35,672 nt of DNA from Pseudomonadota bacterium (GCA_018240435.1 JAFEFT010000043.1:1-35672); one strand, 5' to 3'; shown: positions 24,326 through 32,351, counted from the stretch's first letter. Made by a program: numbers and translations. The notes: generated by a model from the sequence alone, not told the origin.

Positions 24326-24421
24326 TCAGTATTCGGTATCCGGGCGGAAAGCGCATTGCACTGGTTACCGGCTACGGATCACCCACTGTCCTCTGTCCTC
24401 TGTCCTCTGTCATCTGTCCTC
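24283..24421. repeat. Inverted pair of heptamer arrays between convergent genes
   Basis: The left arm 24283-24310 is GATGACA, GAGGACA, GAGGACA, GATGACA. The right arm 24387-24421 holds five inverted units. The left arm pairs with 24387-24414 at 27 of 28 positions, around a 76-nt loop. The kinase stop lies in the loop side at 24323-24325, and the regulator stop (24420-24422) overlaps the outermost right unit. The structure could work as a bidirectional terminator. Confidence 0.85.
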
Positions 24422-25934
24422 AGTCCGGGAATCGCTCGTTCACCGACAGCACCTCGTCGATGTTCTCCAGCAGCTTTTCGACGATCTGCGCGTCGAGGTG
24501 GCTGCCGACATTGGCGCGCATGTAGGCGGTCACTTCCTCGAGCGGCCAGGCGGGTTTGTAGCAGCGCACATGGGTGAGCGCATCGAACACGTCGGCAACG
24601 GCGACGATGCGTGCGTGCGGGTGGATGTCCTTGCCCTTGAGACCTTGCGGATAGCCGGTGCCGTCCCAGCGCTCGTGGTGCTGGTGGGCGATGGTCGCCG
24701 CCGCTTCCAGGATCGGCCGTTCGGAGCCGCGCAGGATCTCGTGGCCGATGGTCGGATGCTGCTGCATCACCTTCCATTGTTCGGCATCGAGCTTGCCGGG
24801 GTTGAGCAAGATGGTGTCGGGAATGGCGACTTTGCCGATGTCGTGCATCGGCGCGGCGCGGCGCACCAGCTCGGCCTCGGCCTCGTCGTAACCCAGCGTG
24901 CGGGCCAGCAGGAAGCAGACTTCGGCCATCCGGCGCACATGGTTGCCGGCCTCGGCCGAACGCGATTCGACGACGTTGCCGAGCTTGTTGATCAGCTCGG
25001 TCTGGGTGTCGAAGATTTCCTTGTTGAGCAGCAGGTTCTCGAACGCCAGCGAAACATGCGTCGAGAAGATGTCGATCAGGCGCATGTCGAGATCGTCGAC
25101 ATCCTCGACGCCGTTGAGATACAGCAACGAGGCGGCGACGTGTTGCGACGGAAAGTATCCGACGAACGAATCGCCGGCGAGGATGTGGTGCTGCGCCGAC
25201 TCCGCCTTGCGCAGGGCGTCGACGATCTCCGGGATGATCTCGCCGTTTTCGTCGAGGCATTGGCCGACGCTGGCAAGCACTTCGTAACGCGACTTGGCAT
25301 GCAGCGCCGACAGCCGCACCAGCACGCCGCGATCATCCAGATGCAGCAACGAGGCCACTTGTTGCAGCAGACCGCTGGCGAAGGCCTGCATCGAGCGCTG
25401 TTCGAGCACATGCGCCGAGGCCGCGATCACTGTCTCCAATCCGACCCGGAAGCGTTCTTCGTGGCGGCGCGCGGCGTCGATGCGCATGATGTCGCGATAG
25501 GCGCGCAGCGCCGAGAACACGGTGGTGAACAGTTTCTTGCGATCGAGCTCGGTTTTTTCCTTGTAATCGTTGATGTCGTATTCGACGATCACCCGTTCTT
25601 CCGGCGCCTGCCCGGGCTGGCCGGTGCGCAGGACGATGCGGGTGAAGTGGTTGTTGAGATCCTGGCGCATCCAGCGCGCCAGTTCGAGCCCGGCAGTCTC
25701 GTTTTCCATCACCACGTCGACCACCGCCAGGGCGATGTCCGGCTCGTTGCGCAGCAATTCGCGCGCCTGGGCGCCGCTGTAGGCGTGCAGGAACTCCAGA
25801 CCGCGACCGTCGAGCTCGAAACGCGACAACGCCAGCTTGGTGATGGTGTGGACGTCGGGCTCGTCATCGACGAGCAGCACCCGCCAACGGCTTGCGACCG
25901 GAGCGGCGGTAGTGGTGGATTCCTTCGCGAACAT
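24420..25934 (-). CDS. Response regulator with REC, DUF3369 and HD-GYP domains
   Basis: Predicted cyclic-di-GMP phosphodiesterase under two-component control, 504 residues. REC spans about 18-145: acidic pocket D23-D24, phospho-acceptor D73 in VVDVVM, switch residue T104 in LRTGQ and K125/K127. A DUF3369 region follows (about 155-320), then HD-GYP (about 305-495) with HDIGK (364-368), HPTIGHEIL and HHERWDGTGYPQGL (419-432), so both the metal-binding HD and the GYP signature are intact. By family knowledge (RpfG-like) it would hydrolyse c-di-GMP and thus affect motility, biofilm or virulence factors. The start at 25934 is MFAKESTTTAAP. Convergent with the GAF kinase. Confidence 0.94.
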   Translation of the reverse strand: MFAKESTTTAAPVASRWRVLLVDDEPDVHTITKLALSRFELDGRGLEFLHAYSGAQARELLRNEPDIALAVVDVVMENETAGLELARWMRQDLNNHFTRIVLRTGQPGQAPEERVIVEYDINDYKEKTELDRKKLFTTVFSALRAYRDIMRIDAARRHEERFRVGLETVIAASAHVLEQRSMQAFASGLLQQVASLLHLDDRGVLVRLSALHAKSRYEVLASVGQCLDENGEIIPEIVDALRKAESAQHHILAGDSFVGYFPSQHVAASLLYLNGVEDVDDLDMRLIDIFSTHVSLAFENLLLNKEIFDTQTELINKLGNVVESRSAEAGNHVRRMAEVCFLLARTLGYDEAEAELVRRAAPMHDIGKVAIPDTILLNPGKLDAEQWKVMQQHPTIGHEILRGSERPILEAAATIAHQHHERWDGTGYPQGLKGKDIHPHARIVAVADVFDALTHVRCYKPAWPLEEVTAYMRANVGSHLDAQIVEKLLENIDEVLSVNERFPD

Positions 25935-26191
25935 GCACGATCACCCCTGTGTGAACGGCCTGGCACCGGGCACCTTCAGCCTACACCCTCGCCCATGCCA
26001 CGGCACCGTGACGCGTATCCCCGTTTGCCATTCCCGCGCCGCGTGCGTCACTCGCGCCGGCGGCGTCTGCCGCATTGCCGACCGGCGCGACAGCGCGGTA
26101 TCGTCGCCATGATCCCGCATGTTCGACTCGTTTGGAACCCGCTGCCTCCGCCAGCCCCGCTCCCCCGCCCGCACCCACCCGAGGAAACGCC

Positions 26192-26557
26192 ATGATCTTC
26201 CGCCACACCGTGTTTGCATTCGCGCTGTCGTTGCTTGCCGGCACCGCCATCGCCCAAACGGCCGCAAGTACCGCGACACCGCCCGCCGCCGCACCCGCGA
26301 CCGCGCCCGCGGCTGCACCGGCGAGCGCGCCGATGGCATCGCCGCAGACCGCCGCCCACCGGGGCGGTGGCCATCACGCGCGCAAGGCCCATCACGGCAA
26401 GGCCCATCACGGCAAGGCGCACCGCGGCAAGGCGCATCATCGTGCCGGCGCCCATCACCATGCCAAGGCGCGTTGCACGCGCCACAAGGCCGGCAAATGC
26501 GTGCGCTGGTCGCACCCGCACCACAAGGCGCATCACGCGGCCAAGCCCAAGCATTGA
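26192..26557 (+). CDS. Small exported histidine- and alanine-rich protein
   Basis: A 121-residue protein with a signal peptide (1-21, cleavage after AIA), then an Ala/Pro-rich stretch (22-55) and a strongly basic tail with about 20 histidines. Residues 65-83 contain the repeated phrase KAHHGKAHHGKAHRGKAHH, and HHH, HPHHKAHHAAKPKH follow. Two cysteines (C95, C103) could form a disulfide. The ATG at 26192 has GAGGAA about 7 nt upstream. The composition recalls acid-shock protein Asr and His-rich metal-binding proteins; either proton buffering or Ni/Zn/Cu binding in the periplasm is possible. No enzyme domain. Divergent from the HD-GYP regulator; the 257-bp gap holds nothing I can name. Confidence 0.8.
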   Translation: MIFRHTVFAFALSLLAGTAIAQTAASTATPPAAAPATAPAAAPASAPMASPQTAAHRGGGHHARKAHHGKAHHGKAHRGKAHHRAGAHHHAKARCTRHKAGKCVRWSHPHHKAHHAAKPKH

Positions 26558-26710
26558 TCCCAACCACGCCACGGCCGGCCCAAGGGCTGCCGTGGCGCGC
26601 CCTGCCACTCGCCGGCGAACGGGCCGGGTGCGATCCGGCGCCGCATGCAGCGGCCACCGCCAAGACGGGTTCGGCGGCGGCGTGCCACGCACGATGCCGC
26701 GGCCCCTGCC

Positions 26711-27679
26711 ATGGAACCTGCGATGTCACCTCCTGATGGCTACCGTCTGGCCTACACCGCACCCGGCGACGCGCCGCGCTGGCAGCGCTGGCTGCTGTTC
26801 TCGCCCGGCGCCCGCCTGATCCTTTTCATTGTCATCTTTCTCGCCCTGCTGTTTGGCCTGCAGTACGGGCTGCACCAGACGGGATGGTCGCCTCGCCAGG
26901 CATCGCCGCTGTTTCGCGCCGGCGTCGGCCTTGCGGTCGAAGCCGGACCGCCGCTGCTGGCCTATCTGTCCGTGGTATTCCTGATCGAGCGTCGCTACCC
27001 GGCCGAACTGGCGCCGGAGGCGTTGCCGCGGTTTGCGCTGGCCGGCCTGCTCGCCGGCAGCGTGCTGTTCAGCGCCGTGGTCGGCGTGCTCTGGCTCGCC
27101 GGCAGCTATCACATCGTCGGCGGCAACGATCATCCCGACTGGCTGCCGCAAATCGCCATCGTCGGCCTCGGTGCCGGGATCGGCGAGGAAATCTTGATGC
27201 GCGGCGTGCTGTTCCGCATGGTCGAGGAAGGCCTGGGCACGTGGGCGGCGCTGGCGATCTCGGCGGTGGTGTTCGGCGCGCTGCACCTCGGGAATCCCGG
27301 CGCCACCTGGTGGGCGGCGGCGGCGATCGCGATCGAGGCCGGCTTGCTGCTGGGCATGCTCTATCACCTCACCCGCTCGCTGTGGGCGTGCATGGGCCTG
27401 CACGCAGCGTGGAACATCATGCAGGGCGTGGTGTACGGCATCCCGGTGTCGGGCACGCATGCCGACGGCTTTCTCGTCTCCAGCCGCAGCGGCCCCGACT
27501 GGCTCAGCGGTGGCGTGTTCGGTGCCGAGGCCTCGGTGGTCGCCTTGGCGCTTTGCTCGCTGTGCACGCTCGCGCTGCTGCGCATCGCGTGGCGGCGCGG
27601 CACCATCGTGCCGCCGGCGTGGCAGCGCAAGTTGCCCGGCGACACCGACGCCTGGCAGCGCATGAATCGCATCGGCTGA
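26711..27679 (+). CDS. CPBP-family intramembrane metalloprotease
   Basis: Polytopic membrane protein of 322 residues in the CAAX-protease/bacteriocin-processing (CPBP, Abi) family. The three family motifs are present in order: EEILMR (159-164), FGALH (188-192) and HAAWN (231-235), supplying the glutamates and histidines of the active site. Membrane helices are visible at about 34-52, 75-93, 108-130, 147-160, 180-195 and in the C-terminal part. The start at 26711 is tentative; ATG at 26723 is equally possible, and longer frames upstream are Arg-rich noise. It is followed 18 bp later by a SulP transporter on the same strand. The substrate is unknown. Confidence 0.88.
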   Translation: MEPAMSPPDGYRLAYTAPGDAPRWQRWLLFSPGARLILFIVIFLALLFGLQYGLHQTGWSPRQASPLFRAGVGLAVEAGPPLLAYLSVVFLIERRYPAELAPEALPRFALAGLLAGSVLFSAVVGVLWLAGSYHIVGGNDHPDWLPQIAIVGLGAGIGEEILMRGVLFRMVEEGLGTWAALAISAVVFGALHLGNPGATWWAAAAIAIEAGLLLGMLYHLTRSLWACMGLHAAWNIMQGVVYGIPVSGTHADGFLVSSRSGPDWLSGGVFGAEASVVALALCSLCTLALLRIAWRRGTIVPPAWQRKLPGDTDAWQRMNRIG

Positions 27680-27697
27680 CATGCTGCGGTCGCAGCC

Positions 27698-29326
27698 ATG
27701 ATCGCCGCCGACGAACCGCGTTGGCGGCACCCCGTCGCCGACCTGTTCGCCGGCCTGTCGATCGCCGGCCTGCAGATTCCCGCCGCCGTCGCCTACGCCG
27801 GCATCGCCGAACTGCCGGCATCGGCCGGCGTGATCGCGCTGGTCGCCGGCATGGTCTGCTACGGGCTGATCGGGCGCAGCCGCTTCGCCATCGTCTCCTC
27901 GACCTCGTCCTCGGCGGTGGTGCTGGCGGCGGGCACGCTGGCGCTGGTCAGCGTCGACGGCCATGTTTCCCGCGCGGCGATCGCGGCGACGATGGTGGTG
28001 TTCACCGGCATCTTGTTGCTGCTCGCCGCCGGCCTGCGTCTGGGCGGCCTGTCGCAACTGGTGGCAAGGCCGGTGCTGCGCGGCTTCGCCTTCGGCTTGG
28101 CCGGCATCATCGCGATCGGCCAGCTGCCGCATCTGGCCGGCCTGCCGGTGGTGCATGGCGATACCGCGCCGATCCTGCTGTGGCGGATCGCGCACCTGAT
28201 CGCGGCGACCCGTCCGGCTGCCCTCGCCTGTGGTCTGGTCGCGCTGGCGCTGCTGATGCTCGGACGACGACTGCCGCGGCTGCCGGGCTACCTGCTGGTG
28301 ATCGTGCTGGGCATCACCGCCGCACCGTGGCTGGCTGCACGCGGCGTGGCCCTGACCGGCGCCATCGAACTGGCACCGCAATGGACGCCACCGTCCTGGC
28401 CAAGCGATGAGCAATGGCTGCCGAGCATCGAACTGGGCGCCGCCCTCGTGCTGGTGCTGTATGCCGAATCCTGGGGCTCGATCCGCACCTTCGCGCTGCG
28501 TCATGGCGACGCGGTGCAAGCCAACCGCGACCTGTTCGCGCTGGGCATCGCCAATGTGGTGTCGGGGCTGCTGCACGGCATGCCGGTCGGCGCCGGTTAT
28601 TCGGCGACCGCCGCCAACGAGGCCGCCGGTGCCCGCTCGCGTGGCGCCGGCCTGCTCGCCGCGGCGGCGGCAGTGGCGATGCTGGCGACGGCGCCCGGCT
28701 GGATCGCGCGCATCCCCGAGCCGGTGCTGGCGGCGATCGTCATCCATTCGGTCAGCCATGCGTGGCGCTGGTCGGTGTTTCGCCCCTATCTGCAATGGCG
28801 TCGCGACCGCCTGCTGGTGCTGGTGGCAGTGCTGGCGGTGCTCGGATTGGGCGTATTGCACGGCTTGCTGGTGGCGATCGCGTTGAGCCTGATCTTGCTG
28901 TTGCGCCAGTTGGCAACGCCGCGCCTGAGCGTGCTCGGCCGCTTGCATGGCGGCCACGACTTCGTGCCGATCGGGCGGCCGCAAGCGGTCGAGCCTGCGG
29001 CCACGCTCGTGTTGCGGCCGGAAGAACCGCTGTTCTTCGCCAATGCTGAGGCGATCTTCACGCTGGCGCGCGAACGCACCGGCGAACGCACGGGCCTGCG
29101 CCACGTGGTGCTGAGCCTGGAAGAATCGCCCGACCTGGACAGCACCGCGCTGGAAGCCCTGGCCGAATTCGCAAGCTGGCTCGACGGCCGCGGCCTGAGC
29201 CTGCGCCTGGCGCGCCTGAAAGACGGCTCGCGCGAAGCGCTGACACGGGCCGCATTGCCGCAACTGCCGGCCGCAGCGCTGGACGAATGCAGCGTCGACG
29301 ATGCGGTGCGGGCGCTGGAAAGCTGA
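27698..29326 (+). CDS. SulP-family anion transporter with STAS domain
   Basis: Inner-membrane transporter of 542 residues in the SulP/SLC26 family, moving sulfate, bicarbonate or another anion. The membrane part (about 10-415) starts with the characteristic LFAGLSIAGLQIPAAVAYAG, followed by GRSRFAIVSSTSSSAVVLAA, AESWGSIRTFALRHGD and MPVGAGYSATAANEAAGARS. A cytoplasmic STAS domain occupies about 438-540, with the loop SPDLDSTALEAL. Substrate cannot be read from the sequence; sulfate is the default family annotation. It is 18 bp after the CPBP gene and 85 bp before the CPA2 antiporter, all on one strand, so the three may share a transcript. Confidence 0.92.
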   Translation: MIAADEPRWRHPVADLFAGLSIAGLQIPAAVAYAGIAELPASAGVIALVAGMVCYGLIGRSRFAIVSSTSSSAVVLAAGTLALVSVDGHVSRAAIAATMVVFTGILLLLAAGLRLGGLSQLVARPVLRGFAFGLAGIIAIGQLPHLAGLPVVHGDTAPILLWRIAHLIAATRPAALACGLVALALLMLGRRLPRLPGYLLVIVLGITAAPWLAARGVALTGAIELAPQWTPPSWPSDEQWLPSIELGAALVLVLYAESWGSIRTFALRHGDAVQANRDLFALGIANVVSGLLHGMPVGAGYSATAANEAAGARSRGAGLLAAAAAVAMLATAPGWIARIPEPVLAAIVIHSVSHAWRWSVFRPYLQWRRDRLLVLVAVLAVLGLGVLHGLLVAIALSLILLLRQLATPRLSVLGRLHGGHDFVPIGRPQAVEPAATLVLRPEEPLFFANAEAIFTLARERTGERTGLRHVVLSLEESPDLDSTALEALAEFASWLDGRGLSLRLARLKDGSREALTRAALPQLPAAALDECSVDDAVRALES

Positions 29327-29411
29327 CCGCGGGCACGGCGTGCCTGCACGGCGCGTTTGCACGACGGCATCGCGACCGTCACTATCGAGGCGGCCACGAG
29401 CGGGATAGCCG

Positions 29412-31121
29412 ATGCAGATTCACCACTCCCTGATCGCGATCCTCAGCCTCGGCTTCGTGCTCGCCTTCATCCTCGGCATGCTGGCGCAGAAGCTGCGACT
29501 GTCGCCACTGGTCGGCTATCTGGTCGCCGGCATCATCGCCGGGCCGTTCACCCCCGGCTTCGTCGCCGACCAGACGCTGGCGCCGCAACTGGCCGAGGTC
29601 GGGGTGATCTTGCTGATGTTCGGCGTCGGCCTGCACTTTTCCCTCGCCGATCTCAAGGCGGTCAAACACCACGCCATCCCCGGCGCGATCGGGCAGATCG
29701 TCGTCGTCACCGCGATCGGCGCCGGGCTGGCGCATGCGCTGGGCTGGCCGCTCGACAAGGGCCTGGTGTTCGGGCTGGCGCTGTCGGTGCAGAGCACGGT
29801 GGTGGTGCTGCGCGCGCTGGAGGATCGCCGCCTGCTGGACACCCTGCGCGGCCGCATCGCCATCGGCTGGCTGGTGGTCGAGGATCTGGCGATGGTGCTG
29901 GTGCTGGTGCTGCTGCCGGCGCTGGCCGGCGCGCTCGGCCAGGATGCGGCTGCGCCATCGGCCGGTGCCGGCGCCATCGGGCTTGCACTGGGCTGGACAC
30001 TGCTCAAGGTCGGCGCCTTCGTGGCGACGATGATGATCATCGGCCGCCGCGCCATCCCGTGGGCGCTGGAAAAAGTCGCCGGCACCGGCCAGCGCGAGCT
30101 GTTCACGCTGGCGGTATTGGCGATCGCGCTCGGGGTGGCGTTCGGCTCGGCGGAATTGTTCGATGTCTCGTTCGCACTCGGCGCGTTCTTCGCCGGCATG
30201 CTGCTCAACGAATCCGAACTCTCGCACAAGGCCGCGGCCGATTCGCTGCCGCTGCGCGATGCCTTCGCGGTGCTGTTTTTCGTTTCCGTCGGGATGCTGT
30301 TCAACCCCGGAATAATACTGGCGCATCCGTGGCAGGTGCTGGCGACGTTCGCCATCGTCACCGTCGGCAATGCGCTGGTCGCCCTGTCGCTGGTGCGTTT
30401 GATGCGCCTGCCGAAGCTGGCGGCGGTGACGATCGCGGTGTGCATGGCGCAGATCGGCGAGTTTTCCTTCATCCTCGCCGCGCTCGGCGTGAACTTGCAC
30501 CTGCTCGACAACGATGCCCGCGATCTGATCCTCGCCGCCGCGCTGCTGTCGATCATCGCCAATCCGTTCGCCTTCGCCTGGCTGGACCGTTACCACGCCC
30601 GCCACGAGCAAGCCGAGACGCGCGCTGCGCAGCAGGCCGAGGCGGCCGCCGACGATCGCCTGTTCGCCATTCCCGCCGACATCCACGATCACGCCATCGT
30701 GGTCGGCTACGGCCGCGTCGGCCGGCAACTGGCCACGCTGCTGCGCGCGCGCGGCGTGCCGCTGATCGTGATCGAGGATGAAGCCGACAAGGTCGCGCAG
30801 GCGCGCAGCGATGGCATGCCAACGGTGCGCGGCAACGTCGCCGCCGAACAGGTGCTGGAAGAAGCCCTGCCCGAGCGCGCGCGCATGGCCATCTTCGCCA
30901 TCCCGCGCGCGCTGGAAGCCGGCGAGGCCATCGCCCGCCTGAAGCAGTATCTCAACCCCGCCATCGGCGTGCTCGCCCGCGCGCACAGCGAAACCGAGGT
31001 CCGCCACCTGCTCGAACGCGGCGCCGATGGCACCGTGCTGGCCGAACGCGAGCTGGCGTACTCTTTGGCGGAAATGGTGATGTCCACGCCGCCCTTCCGG
31101 CCGCTGCGGGTGGCCACCTGA
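29412..31121 (+). CDS. ybaL: YbaL-type CPA2 cation:proton antiporter
   Basis: Inner-membrane monovalent cation:H+ antiporter or K+ efflux protein of 569 residues. The N-terminal part is closely similar, from memory, to E. coli YbaL: LAFILGMLAQKLRLSPLVGY, LVAGIIAGPFTPGFVAD and LLMFGVGLHFSLADLKAVK. The transport domain (about 1-390) has GLALSVQSTVVVLRALED and FALGAFFAGMLLNESELSHK. A cytoplasmic RCK/TrkA-N nucleotide-binding domain starts near 420 with VVGYGRVGRQLATLL, the Rossmann glycines. Family members respond to redox or nucleotide state. It begins 85 bp after the SulP gene. The decayed sigma-factor gene begins 11 bp after its stop. Confidence 0.93.
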   Translation: MQIHHSLIAILSLGFVLAFILGMLAQKLRLSPLVGYLVAGIIAGPFTPGFVADQTLAPQLAEVGVILLMFGVGLHFSLADLKAVKHHAIPGAIGQIVVVTAIGAGLAHALGWPLDKGLVFGLALSVQSTVVVLRALEDRRLLDTLRGRIAIGWLVVEDLAMVLVLVLLPALAGALGQDAAAPSAGAGAIGLALGWTLLKVGAFVATMMIIGRRAIPWALEKVAGTGQRELFTLAVLAIALGVAFGSAELFDVSFALGAFFAGMLLNESELSHKAAADSLPLRDAFAVLFFVSVGMLFNPGIILAHPWQVLATFAIVTVGNALVALSLVRLMRLPKLAAVTIAVCMAQIGEFSFILAALGVNLHLLDNDARDLILAAALLSIIANPFAFAWLDRYHARHEQAETRAAQQAEAAADDRLFAIPADIHDHAIVVGYGRVGRQLATLLRARGVPLIVIEDEADKVAQARSDGMPTVRGNVAAEQVLEEALPERARMAIFAIPRALEAGEAIARLKQYLNPAIGVLARAHSETEVRHLLERGADGTVLAERELAYSLAEMVMSTPPFRPLRVAT

Positions 31122-31132
31122 AGGATCGACCT

Positions 31133-31665
31133 GTGTGCTCGATCGCCGTCGCCCAAGATGCAACGATGGTGCAGTTCCCGAGCACGAAATGGAGTCTGGT
31201 CCGGCAAGCCGGCGCGTCACCCTCGCGTCGCGACGCGTTTGCCGAACGGGTGCGCGCCTATCGCGCGCCGATCCTCGCCTTCTTCCGCGCCCGCCTGCCA
31301 GCTGATGCCGCCGAGGATGCGACCCAGTCCTTTCTTGCCGCGAGTTTCGAACACGACTGGTGGACGCGCGCCGACGCCAGCCTGGGCAGCTTCCGCAATT
31401 TCCTGCGGGTGCTGCTGCGACGGCATCTGGGCAAGCTGCGCGCGGCGCAGCATCCACTCGCCGATGCTACGCTCGACATCGAGCCGATCATCGACGAGGC
31501 ACCGGCGGTCGATCAGCGATTCGACCTTCGTTTCGCACTCGCCCTCACCGCCTGCGCCAGCGCCTGCGCGAGTCGATGCGTGATCGGGTGTTGGACTTGT
31601 GCGCCGACGAAGCCACCTTCGCGGTGGAATGGGCGGCGGTGCAGTGGATTCTCGAAGGGGAGTGA
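31133..31665 (+). pseudogene. Broken ECF-like sigma factor, internal out-of-frame deletion
   Basis: The first part (GTG 31133 or ATG 31166 to about 31545) encodes a sigma-70-like N-terminus of the type common beside Ser/Thr kinases: FPSTKWSLVRQAG, RAYRAPILAFFRARLPADAA, EDATQSFLAASFEHDW and SFRNFLRVLLRRHLGKLRA. Around 31540 the frame stops making sense (Cys/Ala/Arg-rich) while the frame one base back gives HRLRQRLRESMRDRVLDLCADEA and ends at 31665. That ending resembles the normal C-terminus of these factors (RLRxxYRELLREEIAxTVAD). The helix-turn-helix region 4 that should lie between, about 65-70 residues, is missing. I infer an internal deletion that also changed frame. No kinase gene is adjacent. 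Confidence 0.65.
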
Positions 31666-31724
31666 AAGGCCGACGCCGCGACACACGACCGGATAGGCGC
31701 GGGCGTCAACGCAGCCGCCCCACT

Positions 31725-31877
31725 CTATCCGCACGCCCGCGCAAGGAAATCCGCAGGCGTCACAATCTCCACGCCGTGGAATGGATGCAGCGCGAGCAAA
31801 TCCGCATCGCCGGTGATGATCGCTTCCGCCTCGCCATTGACCGCCACGTGCAGGAACTTGTCGTCCTTCGGATCCCA
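31725..31877 (-). pseudogene. C-terminal fragment of a PIN-domain toxin
   Basis: Fifty codons on the minus strand ending in TAG encode WDPKDDKFLHVAVNGEAEAI, then ITGDADLLALHPFHGVEIVT and PADFLARACG. This is the C-terminal half of a PIN ribonuclease of the COG1569-type toxin family: the DPKDDKFL and TGDADLLAL acidic motifs are exactly those expected. Upstream of 31877 the similarity ends, no start is present, and the N-terminal catalytic aspartate is missing, so it is a dead remnant. No matching antitoxin is beside it on that strand. Confidence 0.7.
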
Positions 31878-31976
31878 GCGAAGGCGAGGACACGCACCAG
31901 CAACACCACGACAGGCCCGTCGCTATCCGGCTGTGTGGCATCATGTGGATGTCACTCCACATCCGTTGACGCCGCC

Positions 31977-32210
31977 ATGAAAACCATCCAGATGACCATC
32001 GACGAGCCCTTGCTCAAGGCCGTGGACAAGGCCAGCCGGGTGCGCAAGACCTCGCGTTCGGCGTTCATCCGCGAGGCCGTCGAAGCGGCATTGCACCGGC
32101 AAGCGGTGGAGGCTCTCGAAGCGCGGCATGCCGAGGGCTATCGCCGCCAGCCCGTCCAGTCCGGCGAGTTCGACCACTGGCTCGGCGAACAGGATTGGGG
32201 GCTGGCGTGA
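31977..32210 (+). CDS. CopG-type ribbon-helix-helix antitoxin (orphan)
   Basis: A 77-residue DNA-binding antitoxin. The ribbon-helix-helix fold is MKTIQMTIDEPLLKAVDKAS and SRSAFIREAVEAALHRQ (about 1-45), followed by a toxin-binding tail with ARHAEGYRRQP and DHWLGEQDWG, typical of antitoxins paired with MazF/PemK-type toxins. The ATG is at 31977; the larger frame beginning at 31599 is not coding. The TGA overlaps a GTG (32207) that opens a toxin-like frame, but that gene is cut off after about 17 codons by a MITE-like repeat. The antitoxin itself is intact and could still repress transcription. Confidence 0.82.
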   Translation: MKTIQMTIDEPLLKAVDKASRVRKTSRSAFIREAVEAALHRQAVEALEARHAEGYRRQPVQSGEFDHWLGEQDWGLA

Positions 32211-32308
32211 GACAAGGCGCGGATCTGTGGGGAACATCGAAAAACCTGCTCGTTGCTCGTCATTCCCGCGAAGGCGGGAATCCAGCGCGTTTGAGATCAA
32301 ATGCTTGA
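32207..32308 (+). pseudogene. Toxin remnant truncated by a MITE-like repeat
   Basis: The GTG at 32207 overlaps the antitoxin stop (GTGA) and begins VRQGADLWGTSKN, similar to the MRxGDLW start of MazF/PemK mRNA interferases. From 32259 the sequence is a palindromic repeat, and the frame ends at 32308 after 33 codons with no toxin domain. Identification rests on only about eight residues plus gene order. Confidence 0.5.
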
Positions 32309-32343
32309 AGGCGCTGGGTTCCTGCATTCGCAGGAACGACGGG
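32259..32343. repeat. MITE-like element with imperfect terminal inverted repeats
   Basis: An approximately 85-bp unit whose ends, CGTCATTCCCGCGAAGGCGG at the left and GCAGGAACGACG at the right, are inverted relatives (about 22 of 28 match over the full ends). It holds two hairpins: ATTCCCGC-GAAG-GCGGGAAT (32262-32281) and TTCCTGC-ATTC-GCAGGAA (32319-32336). It interrupts the toxin frame. Confidence 0.75.
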
Positions 32344-32351
32344 GCTTTTAG

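Noticed and set aside
26726-31457. Very long minus-strand frames (878 and 691 codons) opposite the CPBP, SulP and antiporter genes
   Set aside because: They translate to Gln/Arg/His-rich low-complexity sequence, while the plus strand encodes three clear membrane proteins.
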